From the NCBI GenBank assembly GCA_030531025.1, contig JAUMTV010000169.1, positions 1-5,618 on the forward strand: a stretch of 5,618 nucleotides of DNA. Direction: 5' to 3'. The translations under genes were made by a program, and so were the position numbers. Within the stretch, counting starts at the first letter, position 1, and the number at the start of each line of letters is the position of its first letter. A model generated the notes under the pieces. It saw only the letters and a program-made list of their open reading frames with translations. It searched no databases and had not been told where the DNA came from. Positions 1-5,618 of this stretch are shown one piece after another. The DNA is from Turicibacter sp. GTDB lineage: Bacteria > Bacillota > Bacilli > MOL361 > Turicibacteraceae.

Positions 1-75
1 ATAGGATGCTTTATTATTAAAGTGGCTTACCAACTAAGGCTGATGTAGAATGATAAAATACATTTCTGTTTATAT

Positions 76-109
76 AGAGATTGAAGCATTATGTTTCAAT
101 CTCTTTTTT
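76..109 (+). terminator. Intrinsic terminator of an upstream transcription unit
   Basis: A perfect 10-bp stem pairs AGAGATTGAA (76-85) with TTCAATCTCT (95-104). It can extend inward by G86-T94, C87-G93 and A88-T92 around a 3-base loop. A run of T (104-109) follows directly, the classic form of a Rho-independent terminator on the plus strand. The left arm is not preceded by an A-rich tract of similar quality, so it looks unidirectional. It probably ends the operon to the left, whose last coding bases would lie at or before the window edge, and it insulates the large gene from that operon. Confidence 0.88.
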
Positions 110-165
110 CATTCTATGAAAAGTTACAGATGCATATCTTTTAAGGGAAAATTAAAAAACAGCAC

Positions 166-193
166 TTGCTAAAAAATGGATATATTTTATAAT
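166..193 (+). promoter_or_regulatory. Sigma-A-type promoter of the large activase/dehydratase-like gene
   Basis: A perfect -10 hexamer TATAAT lies at 188-193. TTGCTA (166-171, four of six matches to TTGACA) lies 16 bases upstream. The surroundings are very AT-rich. Transcription would start near 200, giving a leader of about 55 bases that contains the strong Shine-Dalgarno site at 229-235. It sits directly after the upstream terminator, so the large gene appears to have its own transcription unit. No operator or riboswitch is recognisable in the leader. Confidence 0.65.
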
Positions 194-228
194 AATCTTA
201 TAATTAGTAGCTTAAGAAATCAACAAGG

Positions 229-235
229 AAGGAGG
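229..235 (+). promoter_or_regulatory. Strong Shine-Dalgarno site with ambiguous start
   Basis: AAGGAGG is a full-strength Shine-Dalgarno sequence. The best-spaced start codon is TTG at 241 (5-base spacer), but that frame stops after four codons at TGA 253-255. The long gene's in-frame starts are farther away: TTG 252 (16 bases), ATG 255 (19 bases) and ATG 291 (55 bases). The stop of the mini-ORF overlaps ATG 255 as TGATG, a standard arrangement for translational coupling. Confidence 0.7.
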
Positions 236-254
236 ATGTGTTGGAATATCGTTG

Positions 255-3200
255 ATGGGAAGGGAGAGAAGCAGAAACACTGCGAACAGGATGAGCAAAA
301 ATTTACTTCATATTGGCATTGATATTGGATCAACAACAGTTAAAGTCGTTATTTTAGATGATCATCAGAAGATAATATTTAGTGACTATCAACGTCACTT
401 TGCAGATATTTTAAAGACGCTTAATAAAATACTAGAAAAGGCGAAGTCGGTGATTAAATCTCATAAATTCACCATCATGATGACGGGTTCTGGGGGAATG
501 TCGTTAGCGAAACATTTAGATATTTCATTTATTCAAGAAGTGGTTGCTGCTACAAAAGTAACAAAGCTTTATTATAAAGAAGTAGATGTGGCGATTGAGC
601 TTGGAGGTGAAGATGCAAAAATCACCTATTTTAAAGATGGAATTGAACAACGAATGAATGGAACCTGTGCTGGAGGAACCGGAGCCTTTATTGACCAAAT
701 GGCGTCGTTATTACAAGTCGATACACTTGGACTGAATGAATTAGCGAAACATTATCAAGTTATTTATCCAATTGCAGCAAGGTGCGGCGTGTTTGCTAAA
801 ACAGATGTGCAACCTCTTTTAAATGAAGGGGTGGCTAAGGAGGATATTGCTGTTTCAGTGTTACAAGCTGTCGTCATTCAAACCATTAGTGGTCTTGCCT
901 GTGGACGGCCTATTAAAGGAAACGTGGCATTTTTAGGAGGCCCTCTTTATTTTTTATCAGAGTTACGTCAGCGATTTATTGAAACACTTCAATTAAGTGA
1001 GTTGCAAGTCATTTTCCCTGAAAATTCACAACTTTATGTTGCGCTAGGAGCTGCCTTATCAAGTGTAGATGAAAGAATGCTTAGTTTTTCAGAACTCATG
1101 AATCGTTTAGCTCATATACAGTCAATTGAAGTCGAGGAGTCGACACGATTACAGCCATTATTTAAGACAAAAGAGGAGTACGATGCTTTTAAATCGCGTC
1201 ATCAATTATCATCCGTTTCTCGATGTGAACTTAAGACGTATGAAGGAAATTGTTTTTTAGGAATTGATGCAGGTTCAACGACGACAAAAGTAGCATTAAT
1301 AAATGAAGCGGGAGAGTTACTATTCACACATTATGGCAGTAACCAAGGAAGCCCGCTACAATCAAGTATTGCTGTATTGAAAGAACTCTATCAACAGCTT
1401 CCTAAAGGGGCTCACATTGTAAAATCAACTGTAACTGGTTATGGTGAAGCTTTATTAAAAGCCGCATTGAAAGTAGATATTGGCGAAATTGAAACAATCG
1501 CTCATTATAAAGCGGCGGATTATTTTTGTCCAGGGGTCGATACGATTTTAGACATTGGTGGACAAGATATGAAGTGTCTGAAAATTAAAGAAGGAAATAT
1601 TGAAAGTATTTTACTAAATGAAGCTTGTTCTTCTGGTTGTGGATCCTTTTTAGATACTTTTGCAACATCTATGAATTTAAAGATTGAAGACTTTGCTCAG
1701 TCTGCTATTACAGCACAACGTCCCGTTGATTTAGGCTCGCGTTGTACAGTCTTTATGAATTCACGTGTGAAACAAGCACAAAAAGAAGGAGCTGATGTTG
1801 GCGATATTTCAGCAGGACTTTCTTATTCTGTTATAAAAAATGCCTTATTTAAAGTGATCAAACTTCGTAATCCCGGGGAGCTAGGAGAAAAAATTGTTGT
1901 TCAAGGTGGAACATTCTATAATGATGCTGTACTTCGAGCATTTGAATTGTTGTCAGAACGGGAAGCGATTCGTCCTGATATTTCAGGAATCATGGGAGCC
2001 TTTGGAGCTGCTTTAATTGCTAAGGAACGTTACGTTCAAGGAGAGGCTTCAACGTTATTAGACTCAGAGGCACTTGAGACTTTTGAGATGAAAACAAGAT
2101 GTACGCGATGCGGGCTTTGTAGTAATAACTGCTTGTTGACGATTCATAAATTTTTAAATGGAGAAACGTTTATCTCGGGAAATCGTTGTGAACGAGGAGC
2201 AGGAAAATCAAATGATATTGCTGCTTTACCCAATCTAGTGCGCTATAAATATAAACGATTATTTAACTATAAACCATTAACAAAAGAAGAAGCTAAGCGT
2301 GGAAGTGTTGGAATTCCGCGAGTGCTTAATATGTATGAAAATTATCCATTTTGGTTTACGTTTTTTACAAATCTCGGATTTGAAGTGGTTCTTTCAGATC
2401 CATCTTCTAAAGCCATTTATGAAAAAGGAATTGAAACGATCCCTTCAGAATCAGTCTGTTATCCAGGAAAATTAGTTCATGGTCATATCATGAATTTAAT
2501 TGAGAAAGATGTCGATTTTATTTTTTATCCGTCTTTAACGTATTCGAAAAAAGAAGATCAAAAAGCAGATAATCATTATAACTGTCCAATTGTTATTTCT
2601 TATCCTGAAGTCATTAAAAACAATATGGATGAGTTAAAAGAAGAACAAGTGAAGTATTATCATCCATTTTTACCATTTGATCATAAAGATAAATTAGCGA
2701 AACGATTATATGATGTATTTGAACCTTTAAATATATCATGGAAAGCCATCTATGATAGTGTGAATGAAGCGTGGCTTGAGCTTGAATCATTTAAAGAAGA
2801 TATTCGCGTGAACGGAGAGCAAACGCTCTTTTATATGAGAGAACATAACTTAAAAGGGATTATCTTAGCAGGGCGTCCTTATCATATTGATCCGCATATT
2901 AATCATGGAATTCCTGAAATGATTAATTCACTTGGTCTTGTTGTATTTACTGAAGATTCGATTGCTCACTTAGGAGATGTAAAGCGTCCACTTCGTGTCG
3001 TTGATCAATGGGTGTATCATACACGACTTTATCAAGCAGCTAGCTTTGTCGCTCAACAAGACGATTTAGAGCTAGTTCAATTAAATTCATTTGGTTGTGG
3101 ATTAGACGCCATCACGACGGATCAAGTTCATGATATTTTAGCGAGTCAGTCGAAAATCTATACGACATTGAAAATTGATGAGGGAAGTAACTTAGGAGCC

Positions 3201-4583
3201 GCTCGAATTCGAATTCGCTCATTAAAAGCAACGATGCTTGAACGTGAAAAGAATCAGTTTACAAGGCATGAAGTAGATACCGCTTATCATCCGATTGAAT
3301 TTACAAAAGAGATGAAGCAAAACTATACGATTTTAGCACCTCAAATGTCACCTATTCACTTTAATTTGCTACAAGAAGCATTCCGATACTCAGGTTATCG
3401 AGTAGATGTTTTACCGTCACTTGATCATGAAGCAGTAGATGAAGGATTAAAATATGTGAATAATGATGCCTGTTATCCCGCTATTTTAGTCGTTGGTCAA
3501 ATGATGAGTGCCCTTAAATCTGGAAAGTATGATGTGAATAAAACAGCAATTTTAATCACTCAAACAGGTGGAGGATGCCGAGCGACAAATTATATTGGAT
3601 TTTTAAGAAAGGCACTTCAAGATGCGGGACTTGAGCAAGTCCCTGTTATTTCACTTAGCGCCCAAGGTTTTGAAAAAAATGAAGGCTTTAAAATTTCATA
3701 TTCTTTATTAAATCGGGCGATGCAAGCTTTAATGTATGGAGATTTACTGATGAATGTTTTATATCGAACACGTCCTTATGAACTTGAAAAAGGCGATGCT
3801 AATGCTCTTTATGAAAAGTGGGAGCAAACATGTAAGTATGCTTTAAGAAAAGCGAGTCATCGAGTGTTTCGAATGAATATTAAAAAAATTGTGAGTGACT
3901 TTGAAAAATTACCGATTTCTAATGTCTCAAAGCCACGAGTTGGATTAGTCGGTGAAATTCTCGTTAAGTTTCATCCAACAGCGAATAATAATGTTGTTCA
4001 AGTGGTAGAAGCGGAAGGGGCAGAAGCCGTTGTACCAGGCTTGGTTGATTTCTTACTTTATTGTGCACATGATACAAATTATAAGTTATTACTCAGTAGT
4101 AAAGTTTCTAAAATTATTGGGGAGTCGCTCATCCAAGTTATTGAGTGGTATCGAAAACCACTGAAAGAGGCATTAGAAAAAAGTTCTCGATTCACGGCGC
4201 CAAAAACGATTCATGATGTAGCCAAAGGAGCACAAAACTTTGTTTCTTTAGGTCATAAAACAGGTGAAGGGTGGCTATTAACCGGTGAGATGGTTGAGTT
4301 AATTGAAATGAATGTTAAAAATATCATTTGTATGCAGCCATTTGCTTGTTTACCAAATCACGTCACTGGAAAAGGAGTCATTAAAGCCCTTAAAAAAGCA
4401 TATGCAGGCACAAATATTGTTGCCGTTGATTACGATCCAGGAGCTAGTGAAGTTAATCAACTCAATCGAATTAAACTGATGATTTCAACGGCCTTTGAAA
4501 ATATGCCACTTGAAACAGAAATTAAAATCCATGCTAAAACACAAAAAGAGATAAAGGAAGTCAAAGGATTAGTAACAACTTAG
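255..4583 (+). CDS. Fused BcrAD/BadFG activator ATPase and HgdB/DUF2229-like reductase/dehydratase protein
   Basis: Residues are numbered from the in-frame TTG at 252. Activators of this family use ATP to push low-potential electrons into an iron-sulfur partner (2-hydroxyacyl-CoA dehydratases, benzoyl-CoA reductases, double-cubane proteins). Here two ASKHA ATPase modules are fused: about 19-275 ([15 protein letters not shown]139, C178, FLGG) and about 334-595 (DAGSTT, DIGGQD, C459, C498, VQGG). Both keep the 39-residue Cys spacing typical of activators that hold a bridging [4Fe-4S] cluster. A ferredoxin-like CxxCxxCxxxC (617-627) plus C646 follows. Two HgdB/DUF2229-like modules come next, about 687-995 (C736, C778, FGCG C949) and 1026-1415 (C1074, C1109, FACLP C1366). 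The protein is soluble and cytoplasmic, with no signal peptide. The real start is uncertain: ATG 255 is reachable by coupling to the upstream mini-ORF, while ATG 291 gives the family-like N-terminus [16 protein letters not shown] but lacks a good ribosome site. The family is sure; the substrate is unknown, and no dehydratase or CoA pathway neighbours are visible. Confidence 0.95.
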   Translation: MGRERSRNTANRMSKNLLHIGIDIGSTTVKVVILDDHQKIIFSDYQRHFADILKTLNKILEKAKSVIKSHKFTIMMTGSGGMSLAKHLDISFIQEVVAATKVTKLYYKEVDVAIELGGEDAKITYFKDGIEQRMNGTCAGGTGAFIDQMASLLQVDTLGLNELAKHYQVIYPIAARCGVFAKTDVQPLLNEGVAKEDIAVSVLQAVVIQTISGLACGRPIKGNVAFLGGPLYFLSELRQRFIETLQLSELQVIFPENSQLYVALGAALSSVDERMLSFSELMNRLAHIQSIEVEESTRLQPLFKTKEEYDAFKSRHQLSSVSRCELKTYEGNCFLGIDAGSTTTKVALINEAGELLFTHYGSNQGSPLQSSIAVLKELYQQLPKGAHIVKSTVTGYGEALLKAALKVDIGEIETIAHYKAADYFCPGVDTILDIGGQDMKCLKIKEGNIESILLNEACSSGCGSFLDTFATSMNLKIEDFAQSAITAQRPVDLGSRCTVFMNSRVKQAQKEGADVGDISAGLSYSVIKNALFKVIKLRNPGELGEKIVVQGGTFYNDAVLRAFELLSEREAIRPDISGIMGAFGAALIAKERYVQGEASTLLDSEALETFEMKTRCTRCGLCSNNCLLTIHKFLNGETFISGNRCERGAGKSNDIAALPNLVRYKYKRLFNYKPLTKEEAKRGSVGIPRVLNMYENYPFWFTFFTNLGFEVVLSDPSSKAIYEKGIETIPSESVCYPGKLVHGHIMNLIEKDVDFIFYPSLTYSKKEDQKADNHYNCPIVISYPEVIKNNMDELKEEQVKYYHPFLPFDHKDKLAKRLYDVFEPLNISWKAIYDSVNEAWLELESFKEDIRVNGEQTLFYMREHNLKGIILAGRPYHIDPHINHGIPEMINSLGLVVFTEDSIAHLGDVKRPLRVVDQWVYHTRLYQAASFVAQQDDLELVQLNSFGCGLDAITTDQVHDILASQSKIYTTLKIDEGSNLGAARIRIRSLKATMLEREKNQFTRHEVDTAYHPIEFTKEMKQNYTILAPQMSPIHFNLLQEAFRYSGYRVDVLPSLDHEAVDEGLKYVNNDACYPAILVVGQMMSALKSGKYDVNKTAILITQTGGGCRATNYIGFLRKALQDAGLEQVPVISLSAQGFEKNEGFKISYSLLNRAMQALMYGDLLMNVLYRTRPYELEKGDANALYEKWEQTCKYALRKASHRVFRMNIKKIVSDFEKLPISNVSKPRVGLVGEILVKFHPTANNNVVQVVEAEGAEAVVPGLVDFLLYCAHDTNYKLLLSSKVSKIIGESLIQVIEWYRKPLKEALEKSSRFTAPKTIHDVAKGAQNFVSLGHKTGEGWLLTGEMVELIEMNVKNIICMQPFACLPNHVTGKGVIKALKKAYAGTNIVAVDYDPGASEVNQLNRIKLMISTAFENMPLETEIKIHAKTQKEIKEVKGLVTT

Positions 4584-4650
4584 TAAAAGCTAGTTATTAT
4601 GGAGTATAGTGAATCAGTTATCAAAAAGGACTAAATATCGATTTTTAATA

Positions 4651-4680
4651 AATAATTTTGGTAATTATTGTATTTTTGTT
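4651..4680 (+). terminator. Weak possible terminator after the large gene
   Basis: AATAATT (4651-4657) pairs with AATTATT (4663-4669) around a TTGGT loop, followed by a T-rich stretch. All seven pairs are A-T, so it would be a feeble terminator, and it overlaps the -35 region of the next promoter. No better hairpin is seen between the stop codon and the riboswitches. Read-through from the large gene into the riboswitch leader is therefore possible, and the two strong terminators there would then also end the large gene's transcript. Confidence 0.2.
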
Positions 4681-4696
4681 TGATTTATGATAAAAT
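4668..4696 (+). promoter_or_regulatory. Extended -10 promoter for the riboswitch-controlled transcript
   Basis: TAAAAT (4691-4696, five of six matches to TATAAT) is preceded by TG at 4688-4689, giving the extended -10 form TGn. A weak -35, TTGTAT (4668-4673), lies exactly 17 bases upstream. Transcription would start near 4703, a few bases before the first aptamer. That is the spacing expected for a promoter driving a 5' riboswitch leader. Confidence 0.6.
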
Positions 4697-4709
4697 TTTG
4701 CTGAAAGAT

Positions 4710-4778
4710 GAGAAATGAGGAAGTATATTCTGTATGTGGGCACTTTGGAATATACGGAGTTAGTAGTGCAACCGGCTC
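4710..4778 (+). promoter_or_regulatory. c-di-GMP-II riboswitch aptamer, copy 1
   Basis: The class II cyclic di-GMP riboswitch senses the second messenger c-di-GMP in the nascent RNA. This copy carries the class hallmarks GGGCACTT (4738-4745) and GAGTTAGTAGTGCAACCG (4757-4774), which match my recollection of the structurally characterised Clostridium aptamer. P2 is a perfect 8-bp stem, GTATATTC (4723-4730) with GAATATAC (4748-4755). Its loop carries GCAC (4740-4743), which pairs with GTGC (4766-4769) to form the pseudoknot. A short P1 joins GAG (4710-4712) and CTC (4776-4778). The purine-rich 5' segment GAGAAATGAGGAAG also fits the class. CTC is shared with the terminator that follows, so bound ligand should hinder termination (an on switch). 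Confidence 0.93.
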
Positions 4779-4819
4779 TAAAAAGGTTATGTTAGATAAT
4801 CTTTTTTAGAGTTTTTTTT
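4776..4819 (+). terminator. Terminator of riboswitch copy 1 (expression platform)
   Basis: A long stem pairs 4776-4790 (starting CTCTAAAAAGG) with 4796-4811 (ending TTTTTTAGAG), with a few G-U pairs and a GTTAG loop, followed by eight T (4812-4819). G-U pairs could extend the stem into G4774-G4775, the end of the aptamer core. Its first bases are the 3' strand of P1, so folding of the ligand-bound aptamer and of the terminator should be mutually exclusive. Confidence 0.9.
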
Positions 4820-4840
4820 ATTACTTAAGAACAAAAAAAT

Positions 4841-4908
4841 GAGAAACGAAGAAGTATATTCTGTATGTAGGTGCTTTGAATATATGGAGTTAGTAGCACA
4901 ACCGACTC
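4841..4908 (+). promoter_or_regulatory. c-di-GMP-II riboswitch aptamer, copy 2
   Basis: This is a second class II c-di-GMP aptamer, 131 bases downstream of copy 1. P2 pairs GTATATTC (4854-4861) with GAATATAT (4878-4885). The pseudoknot pairs GTGC (4871-4874) with GCAC (4896-4899), the reverse of copy 1, so pairing is kept while sequence differs. The conserved GGAGTTAGTAG (4886-4896) and CAACCGACTC (4899-4908) are intact. P1 is GAG (4841-4843) with CTC (4906-4908). Over about 72 aligned positions the copies differ by nine substitutions, all transitions, and one single-base gap. The intact core suggests both copies bind ligand. One uncertainty is that the loop has AGG where copy 1 has GGG before the pseudoknot strand. 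Confidence 0.9.
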
Positions 4909-4949
4909 TTATGCTAATTATTTTTGAGCGTTAGTGATAAGAGTTTTTT
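4906..4949 (+). terminator. Terminator of riboswitch copy 2 (expression platform)
   Basis: CTCTTAT (4906-4912) pairs with ATAAGAG (4937-4943). The stem continues inward through G4913-T4935 and CTAA (4914-4917) with TTAG (4931-4934), leaving G4936 bulged, and is followed by six T (4944-4949). As in copy 1, the 5' arm begins with the CTC of P1, so aptamer folding should block it. Apart from CTCT the sequence is unrelated to terminator 1. Confidence 0.85.
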
Positions 4950-5065
4950 CTACCGCTCGACTCATATCCAATATTAGGTAAATAACTAGATTGGAATTTT
5001 ATGATGATAAAGATTAGCTCGATTATAATTTATATACAAAAATGATTAAGAATAAGGCTAATGAT
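4950..5065 (+). other. Leader between second terminator and the Big_2 gene
   Basis: This AT-rich stretch follows the second riboswitch terminator. I see no third aptamer, no strong hairpin and no real gene. A TATAAT at 5024-5029 has no convincing -35 at the right distance. Two very short ORFs (ATG 5001, 14 codons; ATG 5042, 13 codons) overlap each other and the next start through ATGA and TTGA junctions, but neither has a good ribosome site. Confidence 0.5.
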
Positions 5066-5073
5066 AGGGAGAG
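5066..5073 (+). promoter_or_regulatory. Shine-Dalgarno site for the TTG start at 5080
   Basis: AGGGAGAG lies about six bases before TTG 5080. It decides the start of the Big_2 gene: an in-frame TAG at 5065-5067 rules out an upstream extension, and the first in-frame ATG (codon 60) would cut into the Ig-like domain. Confidence 0.75.
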
Positions 5074-5079
5074 AGCAAG

Positions 5080-5490
5080 TTGAGACACAATTCAGTTACA
5101 AGTAATATAGTCAGGGGAACAACAAAGTTAGAAACTAAACCTGAACTAAACAACCTAAATGAGAGTAAGAATAACTTTATCCCGATTAATCCTACAGCTA
5201 TAACAAAGGATAGGAAGGTCAATGATCAAGTTTCAGTAAAATCGATCAATGTTGAAATGCTAACATTAAATTATGAAGAACTAGAGTTAAATATTGGAGA
5301 GATATGTAAATTAGAAGTGACAGTCGATTCAGACAATGCGGCATATGACCAAGTACTTTTCATGTCTACTAGCGAACATATTCTTAAAGTAGATAAAAAT
5401 GGAATAGTCACAGCAGTTAATCAAGGAGTAGCTGTTGTTTTAGTGACAGTCGGTGAGAAGACTGTTGCATGTTATGTTGTTGTTAATTAG
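5080..5490 (+). CDS. Small bacterial Ig-like (Big_2) domain protein under tandem c-di-GMP riboswitch control
   Basis: This encodes 136 residues from a TTG start with a well-placed Shine-Dalgarno site. Residues 1-50 are polar, rich in Asn, Lys and Thr, and probably disordered. Residues about 57-136 fit the Big_2 (BIG2/invasin-intimin-like) pattern: a TLNYEELELNIGE strand region, then a stretch with F94 where the family often has Trp, then VDKNGIVTAVNQG (103-115), the most diagnostic motif, and a final beta-strand pair ending at CYVVVN. Big_2 folds are usually repeated in exported adhesins and wall proteins. Here there is a single domain with no hydrophobic signal peptide, membrane helix, LPXTG or other anchor. 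It is the first gene after two c-di-GMP-II riboswitches, so it is predicted to be made when c-di-GMP is high. It could be a cytoplasmic or non-classically exported binding protein, or the remnant of a larger adhesin. The fold is likely; the function is unknown. Confidence 0.85.
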   Translation: MRHNSVTSNIVRGTTKLETKPELNNLNESKNNFIPINPTAITKDRKVNDQVSVKSINVEMLTLNYEELELNIGEICKLEVTVDSDNAAYDQVLFMSTSEHILKVDKNGIVTAVNQGVAVVLVTVGEKTVACYVVVN

Positions 5491-5618
5491 ATACTATAAA
5501 TAAAACCAAATCAATCAAATAATCACCGACAAGTATTTAAATTGCAACTGCATAGTTAGGTTTAGGTAGCCTTTCGTTAATGTTAGGAACACTTTTACGT
5601 AAAAAGAAATAAAGAATA
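5491..5618. other. Right-hand end of window with no clear feature
   Basis: No intrinsic terminator is visible after the Big_2 gene. On the plus strand only an 11-codon ATG ORF (5580-5612) is found. On the minus strand two frames enter from the right edge and stop at about 5541 and 5516; either could be the tail of a convergent gene, but the pieces are too short (25-33 codons) to judge. A 12-base palindrome, TTTTACGTAAAA, sits at 5593-5604. Confidence 0.4.

Noticed and set aside
1..48. Possible C-terminal end of an upstream plus-strand gene (frame 1 open to TAG at 46-48)
   Set aside because: Only 15 codons are visible, and another frame also ends nearby (TAA 18-20). Something must lie upstream of the terminator at 76-109, but which frame cannot be decided.
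1251..2036. Second ASKHA module as evidence of a recent internal duplication
   Set aside because: The modules share motifs but differ widely elsewhere, and to my knowledge the two-module layout is normal for long proteins of this family, so it is an old duplication.
4710..4949. Alternative riboswitch classes (c-di-GMP-I, fluoride, preQ1, THF) or a T-box
   Set aside because: The GGGCACTT loop, the GAGTTAGTAG..GCAACCG 3' core and the loop pseudoknot match c-di-GMP-II, and none of the defining motifs of the other classes is present.
5000..5029. Internal promoter (TATAAT 5024-5029, TATGAT 5000-5005) that would bypass the riboswitches
   Set aside because: Neither -10-like hexamer has a recognisable -35 at 16-18 bases; TTGGAA at 4991 is too far from one and too close to the other. 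Such hexamers are expected by chance in DNA this AT-rich.
4778..5079. A group I intron or self-splicing element linked to the c-di-GMP-II switch, as known in Clostridioides difficile
   Set aside because: The space between aptamer and gene is too short and is filled by simple terminators; no intron core is seen.
5593..5604. Palindrome TTTTACGTAAAA as a possible operator
   Set aside because: It is a single short AT-rich palindrome with no promoter beside it and no second copy in the window.
5516..5618. C-terminal fragment of a convergent minus-strand gene entering from the right edge
   Set aside because: Two minus-strand frames stay open for 25-33 codons, but no family motif is recognisable and random open stretches of this length are common.

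Overview
The DNA is AT-rich, has strong AGGAGG-type Shine-Dalgarno sites, uses TTG starts, and carries c-di-GMP-II riboswitches and an oxygen-sensitive-looking iron-sulfur enzyme. Together these point to an anaerobic low-G+C Bacillota, clostridial or Turicibacter-like. The sequence alone does not fix the genus.

Layout. Bases 1-110 hold the tail of an upstream transcription unit, ending in a clear intrinsic terminator (76-109). A sigma-A-type promoter (166-193) and a strong Shine-Dalgarno site (229-235) then lead into one very long gene (255-4583). Its product is a ~1,440-residue member of the BcrAD/BadFG (2-hydroxyacyl-CoA dehydratase activator) plus DUF2229/HgdB-like family. It has two activator ATPase modules, a CxxCxxCxxxC cysteine cluster at the hinge, and two dehydratase-like modules, so one chain seems to carry the whole ATP-driven low-potential reductase system. 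Its substrate is unknown.

The ~500 bases after this gene are the most notable part. An extended -10 promoter (4668-4696) is followed by two tandem class II cyclic di-GMP riboswitches (aptamers 4710-4778 and 4841-4908). Each has its own intrinsic terminator (4776-4819 and 4906-4949). The aptamer copies are nearly identical and their pseudoknot covaries (GCAC/GTGC in copy 1, GTGC/GCAC in copy 2). The two terminators are unrelated in sequence. In both copies the 3' strand of P1 is also the 5' strand of the terminator, so each is predicted to switch transcription on when c-di-GMP binds, and a transcript must pass both to reach the next gene.

That gene (5080-5490) encodes a 136-residue protein with a polar N-terminal tail and one bacterial Ig-like (Big_2) domain. 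It has no visible signal peptide, membrane segment or cell-wall anchor. Big_2 domains are typical of adhesins and surface proteins, which c-di-GMP often controls in Clostridia. A tiny non-exported Big_2 protein as the direct target of a double riboswitch is therefore unusual. The last 128 bases hold no convincing gene or terminator.
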